Shown: one piece after another, positions 6,026 through 13,488 of the stretch
Layout of the letters: every line of letters starts with the position of its first letter
Numbering within the stretch: position 1 is the stretch's first letter
Assembly (NCBI GenBank): GCA_009927195.1
Contig: RFNL01000054.1
Span: forward strand, 1 to 13,521
Length of the DNA: 13,521 nucleotides
Direction: 5' to 3'
DNA from: Betaproteobacteria bacterium
GTDB taxonomy: Bacteria; Pseudomonadota; Gammaproteobacteria; Burkholderiales; Burkholderiaceae_C
The notes under the pieces: generated by a model
Seen by the model: only the letters and a program-made list of their open reading frames with translations
Told to the model about the DNA's origin: nothing
Databases searched by the model: none
Translations under genes and position numbers: made by a program

Positions 6026-7537
6026 ATGGCAGCAACATTCAAACAAAACTTTGTCTGGACAACTTGTCTTTCTGCAGTCAGTTTTTTGACTGGTTTTGCC
6101 ACTCTTGCAGTCATTTCCTATCAATTTGGGACTTCTGCAGAGCTAGATGCATACTGGGTTGCTTTTACCATTGTCAATGTCTTGGCATTCCCTTTGGCCC
6201 CCTTGCGCGAGGCTTTGGTTCCAGAGTTCGCTGCGATGAGGCGAGAGGATGCAACTCTGGCAGAGAGATATTTTTCCAGGGTCATGACATTGATTCTCAT
6301 GGTGGCGCTCACTGGAATCGCGCTTGCTTATCTGTTGTCCGAACATCTGATAGCTGCCGCAGTGAGCAGCAATCAACCCACGACAGCCATCCTCGCAGGT
6401 AGCCATCTCTACTGGTTGGCGCCATCTCTTATCTTGATCGCTGTATCAGAAACACAAAGCACTATTTTGGTGGCATACAACCGAACGGTTGAACAGTCAA
6501 TTTTCCGGATGTTTGGGGCCTTGACCACTTTGGGTGTGCTGTTTATTTTGGTAGATACATTGCATGATAAGGTTATTGCTTCTAGCTTGATGGCAGGGCA
6601 ATTTGTCACGGTTGCATGCCAGTATTTAACGCTTCGCAGAGTTGGTTTGAAATATAGACCCAGTTGGCCAGATAAGTTGGGTAATCGTTTTTTGGCTGTC
6701 AGTGGTGCTTTGATTTTCACATATGCAGCCAGTCAAATTTATGCAATCACAGAAAAGCATGTCCTGACCACTTTCAATCAGGGTGTCATTTCTTCTTTCC
6801 AATATGCATCTGCAATTACCAATGTCATCATCACCATTGTTGGAGTCAATCTTTCCAATTTGATGTGGCCCAGATTTCTGGCTTATGCATCGTCAAGCAA
6901 CAGAGTGAAGATGTTTAATGAGATAACAGTTGTCGTCAGAATAATCATATTATTCATTGGTGGTTTGTGTACCACCGTGTGGATAAACGCTAATTTTTTA
7001 ATCAATATCATTTTTGCTCGAGGTGCATTTGACGCTGCTGCAGAGGCCATGACCACAGAATCTTTGCGTTTAGCCATCTTCGCCGCCATACCTATCTCGG
7101 CTGGATTGGTGATGGGTCGTGCATTGATTTCAATTGGCGAAGCGCGTAGTGTGATGTATACGGGCCTAGGAATGGTTTTAGTGGGGTGCTTGACATTGCT
7201 TTTTGGGGGGGGAACAGGTATCACCCAACTTGCCCTGTTGCATTGGTTGATGGCTAATCTGTGTGGCACCTTGATTCAGGCCGTTTTGCTATTGAGGGTA
7301 TGCAGTGGTTCAAAAGAATTATTTGTAAAGTCTGTGTGGTGGATTGTTCGCTTTACTTTGGCATTGTTATTTGCTGCAACTGCATCTCAGTTTTGCTTGC
7401 GAACTTATGTCAGCGGGGTGGACATTGATCTGCTTGAAATTGTTTTGTCTTCCATTTGCTTCGGGTTTTTTTACTTGCCCCTGATTTGGATAATGGGTTT
7501 GCTGCGGGGCCTGCCTGTTAATGTCAAATTAAGATAG
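6026..7537 (+). CDS. MurJ/MVF-type lipid-linked oligosaccharide flippase
   Basis: A 503-residue polytopic inner-membrane protein with about 12-14 hydrophobic segments, close to the usual MurJ length. The N-terminal region resembles MurJ: TCLSAVSFLTGFATL (13-27), then SAELDAYWVAFTIVN (37-51) and APLREALVPEFAAM (58-71). The middle has the ARGAFDAAAEAMTTESLRL (331-349) and MGRALISIGEARSVM (363-377) pattern of the second half. By analogy it would flip the undecaprenyl-linked repeat unit to the periplasm, replacing a classical Wzx. A second copy of the essential MurJ cannot be excluded, but the glycan setting argues for a dedicated flippase. The start is the first ATG after an in-frame TGA at 6014-6016 and has no clear Shine-Dalgarno sequence. 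A G8 tract lies inside the gene. Confidence 0.85.
   Translation: MAATFKQNFVWTTCLSAVSFLTGFATLAVISYQFGTSAELDAYWVAFTIVNVLAFPLAPLREALVPEFAAMRREDATLAERYFSRVMTLILMVALTGIALAYLLSEHLIAAAVSSNQPTTAILAGSHLYWLAPSLILIAVSETQSTILVAYNRTVEQSIFRMFGALTTLGVLFILVDTLHDKVIASSLMAGQFVTVACQYLTLRRVGLKYRPSWPDKLGNRFLAVSGALIFTYAASQIYAITEKHVLTTFNQGVISSFQYASAITNVIITIVGVNLSNLMWPRFLAYASSSNRVKMFNEITVVVRIIILFIGGLCTTVWINANFLINIIFARGAFDAAAEAMTTESLRLAIFAAIPISAGLVMGRALISIGEARSVMYTGLGMVLVGCLTLLFGGGTGITQLALLHWLMANLCGTLIQAVLLLRVCSGSKELFVKSVWWIVRFTLALLFAATASQFCLRTYVSGVDIDLLEIVLSSICFGFFYLPLIWIMGLLRGLPVNVKLR
7205..7212 (+). repeat. Poly-G tract (G8) within the flippase gene
   Basis: Eight consecutive G follow five T (7200-7204), encoding F393 and G394-G396. 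Gain or loss of one G would shift the frame about two-thirds of the way along the protein and remove its last transmembrane segments. Poly-G or poly-C runs of this kind mediate phase variation of surface structures in several Gram-negative bacteria, although 8 is near the short end of active tract lengths. Confidence 0.9.
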
Positions 7538-7544
7538 CGCTCAG

Positions 7545-8615
7545 ATGGCCAAGCTCAAATTACTCATCATTGCACCCAGGTACGGCAGCCTTGGAAGAGG
7601 AGTGGAGGTATTTGTCAGAGAGTTTGTTCGACGCCTTGATACCGATTTTCTCGAGGTTACTGTTCTTTCGGGGCCACACTCTGAGGCTGCAAAAGGGGCG
7701 AAATTTGAATTCAGTAAGCTTTTATGCCGCGAGAGGACTGAGTCAGGACTTTGGAGGTTGCTCTACAGGCTCCCATCACGCCTTTACCTGGCAAGCACTG
7801 ATATTGAGTCACTGACCCTGATGTTAAACAGCAGGGTATTCTTGAGAGATAACAACTTTGACATCATCATGCCCTTTGGAGGCATTTGGTCTTACCGGTT
7901 TGCCAGTTTCTACAAGAAATCCGCACGAATTATTGCGGTAGGGCATGCAGGACCTGTGCTATCTGAGTTGCATCATTCAGACTTTTTTGTGGCAGTTACC
8001 CCTGCAGATGCTGAATTGGCTAGGAATATTTTTCCAAAGATGCCGATTAAGGTGATTCCCAATGGGGTTGATACGTGTCGATTTACCGAACCGATTTCAA
8101 AGGAGGTCAGGCCAGTCAAGGTGATACTGTGTTCAGCAGCCTTGACTAAGGGTAAGGGACACGAATTTCTGTTTGATGCTGTTTGGAAATTAGACTCCAA
8201 TACTCGCCTGCTTTGTGCAGGTCGTGGACCGCTAAAGGATGAATTGACTTCCCACCCACTGTCAAGATCAGGAAGAGTAGATTTTCTTGAATTGACTCCC
8301 GAGCAAATGCCTGATTTGTATCAAACTGCTGACGCCTTTAGTCTGGCATCACCCATGGAAACTTTTGGCCTTGTTTTTCTGGAGGCACTGGCTTGCGGAT
8401 TACCAGTGGTGGCGCATGATGGACCACGTCAGCGCTTTGTGGTTGGAGAGACCGGTTTCTATTGCAATGTTCATGATTGTTGTTCCTATGCTGATGCCCT
8501 GAGGCATGCCTTGCAATCAGCGCCAGATATTCGACGCAGAAAGCATGCTGAAGCGTTTCAATGGGATCGGGTGCTGATGCAATACCAAAAAGTTTTTGCA
8601 AGTCTTGTTCCGTGA
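7545..8615 (+). CDS. GT4 family glycosyltransferase
   Basis: A 356-residue GT-B enzyme of the retaining GT4 type. The N-terminus LLIIAPRYGSLGRGVEVFV (6-24) holds the glycine-rich acceptor-domain loop. VIPNGVDTCRF (170-180) marks the inter-domain hinge, ALTKGKGHEFL (199-209) corresponds to the donor phosphate-binding Lys region, and SPMETFGLVFLEALACGLPVV (269-289) supplies the E272-E280 E-x7-E motif. The ATG comes 7 bases after the flippase stop, with no strong ribosome site in between, so it is probably coupled. Length is typical. It should add one sugar to the lipid-linked intermediate on the cytoplasmic face, but its donor cannot be determined. Confidence 0.88.
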   Translation: MAKLKLLIIAPRYGSLGRGVEVFVREFVRRLDTDFLEVTVLSGPHSEAAKGAKFEFSKLLCRERTESGLWRLLYRLPSRLYLASTDIESLTLMLNSRVFLRDNNFDIIMPFGGIWSYRFASFYKKSARIIAVGHAGPVLSELHHSDFFVAVTPADAELARNIFPKMPIKVIPNGVDTCRFTEPISKEVRPVKVILCSAALTKGKGHEFLFDAVWKLDSNTRLLCAGRGPLKDELTSHPLSRSGRVDFLELTPEQMPDLYQTADAFSLASPMETFGLVFLEALACGLPVVAHDGPRQRFVVGETGFYCNVHDCCSYADALRHALQSAPDIRRRKHAEAFQWDRVLMQYQKVFASLVP

Positions 8616-8628
8616 CAAGCGAATAACC

Positions 8629-8634
8629 GGAGAG
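8629..8634 (+). promoter_or_regulatory. Shine-Dalgarno site deciding the 8644 start
   Basis: GGAGAG sits 9 bases before the ATG at 8644. It favours that start over an in-frame TTG at 8596, which lies inside the preceding gene and has no ribosome site. Confidence 0.7.
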
Positions 8635-8643
8635 TTGATCAAA

Positions 8644-9363
8644 ATGTTGAAGATCAGCAATGGAAAGTCCATCAGAAATGAAGTGAGGGATTTTCTACGA
8701 AAGAAGAAATTAGCCAATCCAAAATACATTGTAGTTGACTTGGGTGGGTGTGCCAATCCATGGTGTGATGATCTCGTTGATTATTACGTTGATGTGGTTG
8801 GAAATAAAGATCGACTCATCAAGGGTGATCTGCAAAATGAAGATACATGGGTGCAAATTGCCGCAGTCAAACCGGATTTCTTTATTTGTACCCATACCTT
8901 GGAAGATATCCGTGACCCACAATTTGTTTTGTCACAAGCACACAAGTTTTTCTCAGCAGGATTTGTTTCCATGCCCAACAAGCACCAGGAGTTAAGTCGG
9001 GGCATGGAGTCATGGCGCTATCCAGGTTGGTGTCATCACCGTTGGATATTCAGTTGCAGCAACTCCGGCCATCTCAAGGCTATTGCGAAGTTTCCTGTGA
9101 CAGTATGCTTAAGCAATGGTGGGATTATTTTGTCATGGCTCTTTAGATTTGATCTCATGGCAAAATTGGCGCGCAAATTTAAGCTTGGGCCCTTTCCCAA
9201 ACCATTGACATGGTTAATACCCTCTCTTGCAAGACCTGAATTTGAGCTTGCAATTCTTTTTGAGGGCGACTTGAATTTTGAATATGTGAATCATGACTAT
9301 GCCGGACCCAATATAGACGAGCTGATGCAACTTTATCAAGATGAACTCGCAACAGGCTACTGA
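8644..9363 (+). CDS. Methyltransferase-like protein of uncertain function
   Basis: A 239-residue protein that looks like a divergent class I methyltransferase. VVDLGGCANPWCDDL (30-44) sits where motif I would be, but the glycine pattern is altered (DLGGCAN rather than DxGxGxG). YYVDVVGN then resembles the acidic ribose-binding strand, and FFICTHTLEDIRDP (79-92) resembles the xxHxLEHxxDP motif IV with Asp in place of the usual His. A distinctive block, MPNKHQELSRGMES (110-123) then YPGWCHHRWIF (126-136), is rich in Trp, His and Arg and suggests a conserved active-site or binding surface. There are no signal peptide or clear membrane helices. It lies 28 bases after a GT4 gene and 18 before an FkbM gene, so a glycan-modification role is likely by context. 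Whether it methylates, or has lost SAM binding, is open. Confidence 0.7.
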   Translation: MLKISNGKSIRNEVRDFLRKKKLANPKYIVVDLGGCANPWCDDLVDYYVDVVGNKDRLIKGDLQNEDTWVQIAAVKPDFFICTHTLEDIRDPQFVLSQAHKFFSAGFVSMPNKHQELSRGMESWRYPGWCHHRWIFSCSNSGHLKAIAKFPVTVCLSNGGIILSWLFRFDLMAKLARKFKLGPFPKPLTWLIPSLARPEFELAILFEGDLNFEYVNHDYAGPNIDELMQLYQDELATGY

Positions 9364-9381
9364 TAACATGAAGCTGTATCA

Positions 9382-10380
9382 ATGAATTCACCTGTTATGG
9401 ATCCCATGATGCCAGCAAGCCTGCGCTTGCATTTGAAACACGCGCCCGTGGTATTGGCCGATGCAGGGGCGGCTGGCGGAGTGCATCCGCGTTGGTCTAT
9501 TTTCGGACCATCGGAATTGCAGGTATTAGGGTTTGAACCCGATGTTCGTGCCTTTGACAAACTGCCCAAGCAACAGGACCTCTTTTGGGTCAACGCCGCA
9601 CTCGGAGCGAATAGCGAAGATGTTGATTTATTGGTGACAATGCATCAAACCAATACCTCCTTGTTGTCGCCAAACAGGGCTGTGATTGACAGGGTCTATC
9701 AAAATCCATCAGATTTCGATGTGGTGAAAAGTCTGCGTGTTCCTTGTACGACTTTGGATGCATCGAGTCAAAAGTTTGATTTGAAAATTACATCCCTCAA
9801 AGCAGATACCCAGGGAACTGAATTGGCCATCCTTCAGGGAGCTGAAAATTGCTTGTCCCAAAGCCTTCATGTGGTGGAATTGGAGGTGGAATTTTCACAG
9901 TTATACGCCGAGCAGCCTTTGTTTGCCGAGGTTGACATCTTTATGCGTGAGCGTGGATTCATGCTGTTTGATTTGGGCAACCTTTTGTGTCACAAGTGGA
10001 GGCGAAGTGCACACATCGTTGGCAGAAAAGGGCAGTTGATCGCTGCTGATGCCTTGTATTTCAGAACGCCAGAGAGTTTTAGTACTTTATGCAAAATCTC
10101 CCTCGATCCAGTTGCAGAATTAGCCAGGTATTGGGCCGGGTGTGCGGTTTATGGCTATGTGGATCTGGCCTTTGAAATGGCCCTTGAACTGATCAAACTA
10201 CAAACACTGCCTGAAAAAGTGGTGGAGGATATTGTCAAGTGGGAAAAGACCGTGAATCGCAGGTCTATGTTTTCTCTCACTCGCGGCCGCGGTAGGACGG
10301 CTAATTTGTTACGCAATGTCGCTGATAAAGTAGATGCGGTGCGTCATTCTCATTGGCTCAACCCGCTCGGTAATCCTTGA
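9382..10380 (+). CDS. FkbM-type methyltransferase with C-terminal extension
   Basis: A 332-residue predicted O-methyltransferase of the FkbM family. VLADAGAAGGVHPRW (24-38) is the SAM-binding loop, GFEPDVRAF (50-58) carries the ribose-binding Glu, and TNTSLLSPN (90-98) is the family's substrate-side segment. LKADTQGTELAILQGAE (139-155) corresponds to the FkbM signature LKIDxEGxExxxLxGA, with Q144 where Glu is usual, and VVELEVEF (164-171) follows. The methyltransferase domain ends near residue 230; the last hundred residues, partly helical and ending in a basic stretch, go beyond the usual domain and I do not recognise them. The start at 9382 has GAAG (9370-9373) 8 bases upstream; ATGs at 9397 and 9409 are alternatives. 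It probably O-methylates a sugar of the repeat unit. Confidence 0.87.
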   Translation: MNSPVMDPMMPASLRLHLKHAPVVLADAGAAGGVHPRWSIFGPSELQVLGFEPDVRAFDKLPKQQDLFWVNAALGANSEDVDLLVTMHQTNTSLLSPNRAVIDRVYQNPSDFDVVKSLRVPCTTLDASSQKFDLKITSLKADTQGTELAILQGAENCLSQSLHVVELEVEFSQLYAEQPLFAEVDIFMRERGFMLFDLGNLLCHKWRRSAHIVGRKGQLIAADALYFRTPESFSTLCKISLDPVAELARYWAGCAVYGYVDLAFEMALELIKLQTLPEKVVEDIVKWEKTVNRRSMFSLTRGRGRTANLLRNVADKVDAVRHSHWLNPLGNP

Positions 10381-10385
10381 CTAAA

Positions 10386-10390
10386 AGAGG
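10386..10390 (+). promoter_or_regulatory. Shine-Dalgarno site deciding the GTG start at 10398
   Basis: AGAGG lies 7 bases before GTG at 10398. The resulting N-terminus, MRVVIDTKNF, matches the way related GT4 proteins begin. The alternative TTG at 10377 has no such site. Confidence 0.55.
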
Positions 10391-10397
10391 CTTTTCG

Positions 10398-11519
10398 GTG
10401 CGGGTGGTCATCGACACCAAAAATTTCGCACTCTACAACGGCGGGATCGCCCACTGGTTCGCCCCTTTACTGGCAGGTTGGATTACCAATCGTCCCGACA
10501 TACATTTCATGCTCCTGGGCCCCCCTTTCGAAATGGGTTTTCTACCCCGGACGTCCAACTGGAAGCCTGCAACCGTGACATGGCCAACTTGGCTGCCCAG
10601 AGCATTTCGCCACCCGTGGTACGACAACGTCATTTTTCCGCGTGAAGTCAAACGTTTACATCCCAATCTGGTATTGAGCCCATACCACGATGTTCGCATT
10701 CCGAAAGGTGTTACAAGTGTTATTGCGGTGCATGACCTTTGTCTGGAAGAAATGAAAGATTTATATCCAGGTCGAATCAGAGCTTATTACTTGGCAATGC
10801 TCAGGCGTAACCTTCGAATTGCAACACATGTCATGACCGTATCGCGAACAAGTAGAGACAAACTGGTTCATCGTTATAACGTTCTAGATGCGAACATAAC
10901 CGTCGTCTACAACTCTGTTCCAACCCACTTTGGACAAACTGTTGCTTATAAAAAAATCTCTGCTTTTAGGCAGAGTCATTCCCTCAGTGGTCGCTTTGTA
11001 CTCTATGCAGGTGGATCAGAATATCGCAAAAATATCGAACGTTTGGCACATGCTTTTGCAATATTGGTACATAGAGAGACGGACCTCAGCTTATTGGTAA
11101 CTGGACTTGCTGATCAGCGCTGGAAATCAGTATTGGACCTACTGCCACTGGGGATAAGTAAGCAGATTGCATTTGCCGGAAAGCTCTCCGATGATGAGTT
11201 GTCTACAGCTTATGCGGCAACGGACGCGGTTGTTTATCCTACTTTATGTGAAGGTTTTGGAAGAGTTTGTTTAGAGGCCATGATGTCTGGCGCGCCCTTG
11301 GCTTGCTCTGACTTGCCTGTGATGCGCGAGGTTGCAGGCGATTACCCTGTTTATTTTGAACCACTCGATGCCAACTCTATAGCAGAAGGCATTTCAAAAG
11401 CCCTTATCAAAGGGCGTCAAAGGATCATTACTGATCCACGATTCTTTCCGGAATTTATCCTGGCCGCCTTTATGGAAAAAATAGAAGAGACTTTAAGGGG
11501 TACGCAATCTTGCAAGTAG
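10398..11519 (+). CDS. GT4 family glycosyltransferase (mannosyltransferase-like)
   Basis: A 373-residue GT4 enzyme. The N-terminus VVIDTKNFALYNGGIAHW has the NGGI/SGI loop of the family that includes WbaZ/MtfB-like mannosyltransferases. IAVHDLCLEE (about 109-118) and HVMTVSRTSRDKL (144-156) are typical of this subgroup, as is VLYAGGSEYRKNIERL (201-216). LCEGFGRVCLEAMMSGAPL (283-301) gives the E-x7-E pair E285 and E293. The chosen GTG start leaves a 17-base gap after the FkbM gene; a TTG at 10377 would give a 4-base overlap and seven more residues. The 3' end overlaps the next gene by 10 bases. A mannose-like donor is a guess from subgroup resemblance only. Confidence 0.85.
   Translation: MRVVIDTKNFALYNGGIAHWFAPLLAGWITNRPDIHFMLLGPPFEMGFLPRTSNWKPATVTWPTWLPRAFRHPWYDNVIFPREVKRLHPNLVLSPYHDVRIPKGVTSVIAVHDLCLEEMKDLYPGRIRAYYLAMLRRNLRIATHVMTVSRTSRDKLVHRYNVLDANITVVYNSVPTHFGQTVAYKKISAFRQSHSLSGRFVLYAGGSEYRKNIERLAHAFAILVHRETDLSLLVTGLADQRWKSVLDLLPLGISKQIAFAGKLSDDELSTAYAATDAVVYPTLCEGFGRVCLEAMMSGAPLACSDLPVMREVAGDYPVYFEPLDANSIAEGISKALIKGRQRIITDPRFFPEFILAAFMEKIEETLRGTQSCK
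11495..11500 (+). promoter_or_regulatory. Strong Shine-Dalgarno site supporting a TTG start at 11510
   Basis: AAGGGG, preceded by T to give TAAGG, lies 9 bases before TTG at 11510, inside the end of the preceding gene. There is no ATG or GTG between here and the first conserved strand of the GT2 domain, so the rare TTG start is well supported. Confidence 0.65.
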
Positions 11520-12337
11520 TTGGCAACGGAGAGCATGGGGCAGATGCAAAATCAATTGCACCCATCTCGGTCATTATTCCTTGCTATCAATGCACTGACA
11601 CGCTATTTAGGGCATTGAACTCAGCCCTCCACCAAACACTTCAACCCTCAGAAATCATTTTGATTGACGATGCCAGTGGCGATGGCACATTGGAAATGTT
11701 GTTGCAATACGAAAAAGAACACTTTTCGTTAATCAAGGTGATTGCACAAAACAAAAACGGTGGCCCTGGCATGGCTAGAAACGCTGGATGGGAAGTTGCA
11801 TCGCAACCTTGGTTGGCATTCTTGGATGCAGACGATGAGTGGCATCCAAGAAAATTAGAAATACAGTGGTCGTGGTTGTCAGCACATCCAGAGGTTTCAT
11901 TATGTGGTCATGGAACCAGGCTTAGCGACGGACAACATGAGCATGTAGATGAAGCAGCCGTAGCGTCGACAACGTTGACGACTTTACAGATGCTTTTTTC
12001 CAATCGATTGCCAACTCGATCCGTGATGTTGCGCCGAGACTTGCCATTCAGATTCATGGGCAAGGATGTGACTGAAGACTACTTGCTTTGGCTCCAAATC
12101 ATCTTGGCTGGATTCTCTGCACAAAGAATGGAGTTGTGCCTTGCATATTCTTTGCGGCCAGACTTTAGCCCAGGTGGCTACAGTGGTCAATTGTGGAGGC
12201 ACGAAAAGCGTGAGTTAGCGGCTATGAGGGTTTTGCGTTCCGACGGAAAGTTGAGTTGGCCGATCTGGTTTTTGGCAGCCTCTTGGTCTTGCATCAAGTA
12301 TTTGCGCAGGCGTTTTTTGAGAAGACAATTGAAATGA
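11510..12337 (+). CDS. Family 2 glycosyltransferase (GT-A fold)
   Basis: A 275-residue GT2 protein. ISVIIPCYQCTDTLFRAL (19-36) is the first strand and helix, EIILIDDASGDGT (48-60) holds the nucleotide-binding Asp pair, GGPGMARNAGW (84-94) is the uracil-side loop, and WLAFLDADDEW (101-111) carries the DxD-type metal motif. VTEDYLLWLQI (187-197) provides the ED motif of the acceptor side. The C-terminus has a Trp-rich hydrophobic patch (about 250-263) followed by a very basic tail (LRRRFLRRQLK), which could hold the protein at the membrane surface. It starts at a TTG with a strong ribosome site and overlaps the preceding gene by 10 bases; its TGA overlaps the next ATG. The substrate is unknown. 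Confidence 0.86.
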   Translation: MQVVGNGEHGADAKSIAPISVIIPCYQCTDTLFRALNSALHQTLQPSEIILIDDASGDGTLEMLLQYEKEHFSLIKVIAQNKNGGPGMARNAGWEVASQPWLAFLDADDEWHPRKLEIQWSWLSAHPEVSLCGHGTRLSDGQHEHVDEAAVASTTLTTLQMLFSNRLPTRSVMLRRDLPFRFMGKDVTEDYLLWLQIILAGFSAQRMELCLAYSLRPDFSPGGYSGQLWRHEKRELAAMRVLRSDGKLSWPIWFLAASWSCIKYLRRRFLRRQLK

Positions 12338-13488
12338 GTGGTGAAGTTCATAGGATGTGTGTGATATCAGCGACGCCCTTGACAATTCATTTTTTCCTGA
12401 AAGCACATTTGCTGGAACTTTCTAAATATTTTGATGTGACGCTAATTGCTAACCTGCATAGCGATACCTATTTGCCACCTTTATCCTTGCCAATTCGTAT
12501 GTATTCTGTTGGCATCGAGCGTAAGTTAACTCCTCGTAAAGATCTGCTGGCCTTGTCATCCTTGCTCGTACTGTTTCGACGTGAGCGCTTTGATATTGTG
12601 GTTTCGGTTGTACCTAAAGCAGGGTTGTTAGGGATGTTGGCGGCATGGTTGCGAAGGGTGCCTCGGCGTGTGCACATCTTTCAAGGCGAGGTGTGGGCGT
12701 CAAGGCGCGGTTTAATGCGGTTGATCTTAAAAAGCGCAGATCGATTGACGGCTACTTTGGCGACAGACCTATTGGCTGTAAGTGCCAGCGAGCGTGATTT
12801 TTTGGTGAGTGAATCCATTGCGCCTATGGGAAAAATAAATGTGCTTGGGGCAGGATCAATTTCTGGGGTGGATACAGATAGATTTCGAACAGATTTGGAA
12901 GTTCGTAAACAGTTACGGAAAGATTTGGGTATTCCAGAGCATGCCGTTTTGTGTATTTTCCTTGGGCGATTAACCAGAGATAAAGGCGTTATGGATTTGG
13001 TGGATGCATTTTTGGTGAGTGCAGCAACCCAAGCTAACTTGTGGCTGTTGATCGTCGGACCAGACGAGGAGAATTTAACTTTGCGGATACGCGAGTATGT
13101 TCCAGCGACTTTGAGTGAGCGCATTGTGATATTAGGTTTTTACCAGAAGCCTGAACATGTTTTAGCAGCTGCTGATTTTTTGTGTTTACCAAGCTATCGG
13201 GAGGGTTTTGGGATGGCAATTTTGGAAGCCGCATCAGTTGGACTTCCTGCAATTGGTACACGAATTTACGGCATCACCGATGCCATTCAAGAAAATCAAA
13301 CCGGCTTACTCGTGAAAGTAGGTGATGTGAATGAATTGGCTGCGGCATTGACTCGCTTTTGTGAGTATCCGCAACTGCGGATGCAGTTTGCCCAGGCTGC
13401 ACGCAATCGGACGTTGCTTCAGTATGAGCAAAAAACTGTTGTGAGCCGTTATGTTGACTATTTTTGCACTTTCATTGCAAAGTCATGA
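12334..13488 (+). CDS. GT4 family glycosyltransferase, CapM/PglA-like
   Basis: A 384-residue GT4 enzyme with an N-terminal Glyco_trans_4_2-type domain. TPLTIHFFLKAHLLEL and later SVVPKAGLLGMLAAWLRRV are characteristic of the CapM/PglA/WbnK-like group, as is HIFQGEVWASRRGLMR (114-129) and the GSISGVDTDRF (174-184) hinge. FLGRLTRDKGVMDLV (209-223) is the donor phosphate-binding region, and REGFGMAILEAASVGLPAIG (289-308) supplies E290 and E298 of the E-x7-E motif. I chose the ATG at 12334 because it overlaps the previous TGA (ATGA) and has GAGAAG at 12319-12324. Enzymes of this group commonly add the second sugar to an undecaprenyl-diphosphate-sugar and sit next to the initiating transferase, which fits the gene that starts at 13485. 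Confidence 0.88.
   Translation: MSGEVHRMCVISATPLTIHFFLKAHLLELSKYFDVTLIANLHSDTYLPPLSLPIRMYSVGIERKLTPRKDLLALSSLLVLFRRERFDIVVSVVPKAGLLGMLAAWLRRVPRRVHIFQGEVWASRRGLMRLILKSADRLTATLATDLLAVSASERDFLVSESIAPMGKINVLGAGSISGVDTDRFRTDLEVRKQLRKDLGIPEHAVLCIFLGRLTRDKGVMDLVDAFLVSAATQANLWLLIVGPDEENLTLRIREYVPATLSERIVILGFYQKPEHVLAAADFLCLPSYREGFGMAILEAASVGLPAIGTRIYGITDAIQENQTGLLVKVGDVNELAAALTRFCEYPQLRMQFAQAARNRTLLQYEQKTVVSRYVDYFCTFIAKS

Noticed and set aside
12256..12333. In-frame TTG start 26 codons before the last GT4 gene
   Set aside because: The ATG at 12334 has both an ATGA overlap and a GAGAAG site, and the conserved domain begins shortly after it.
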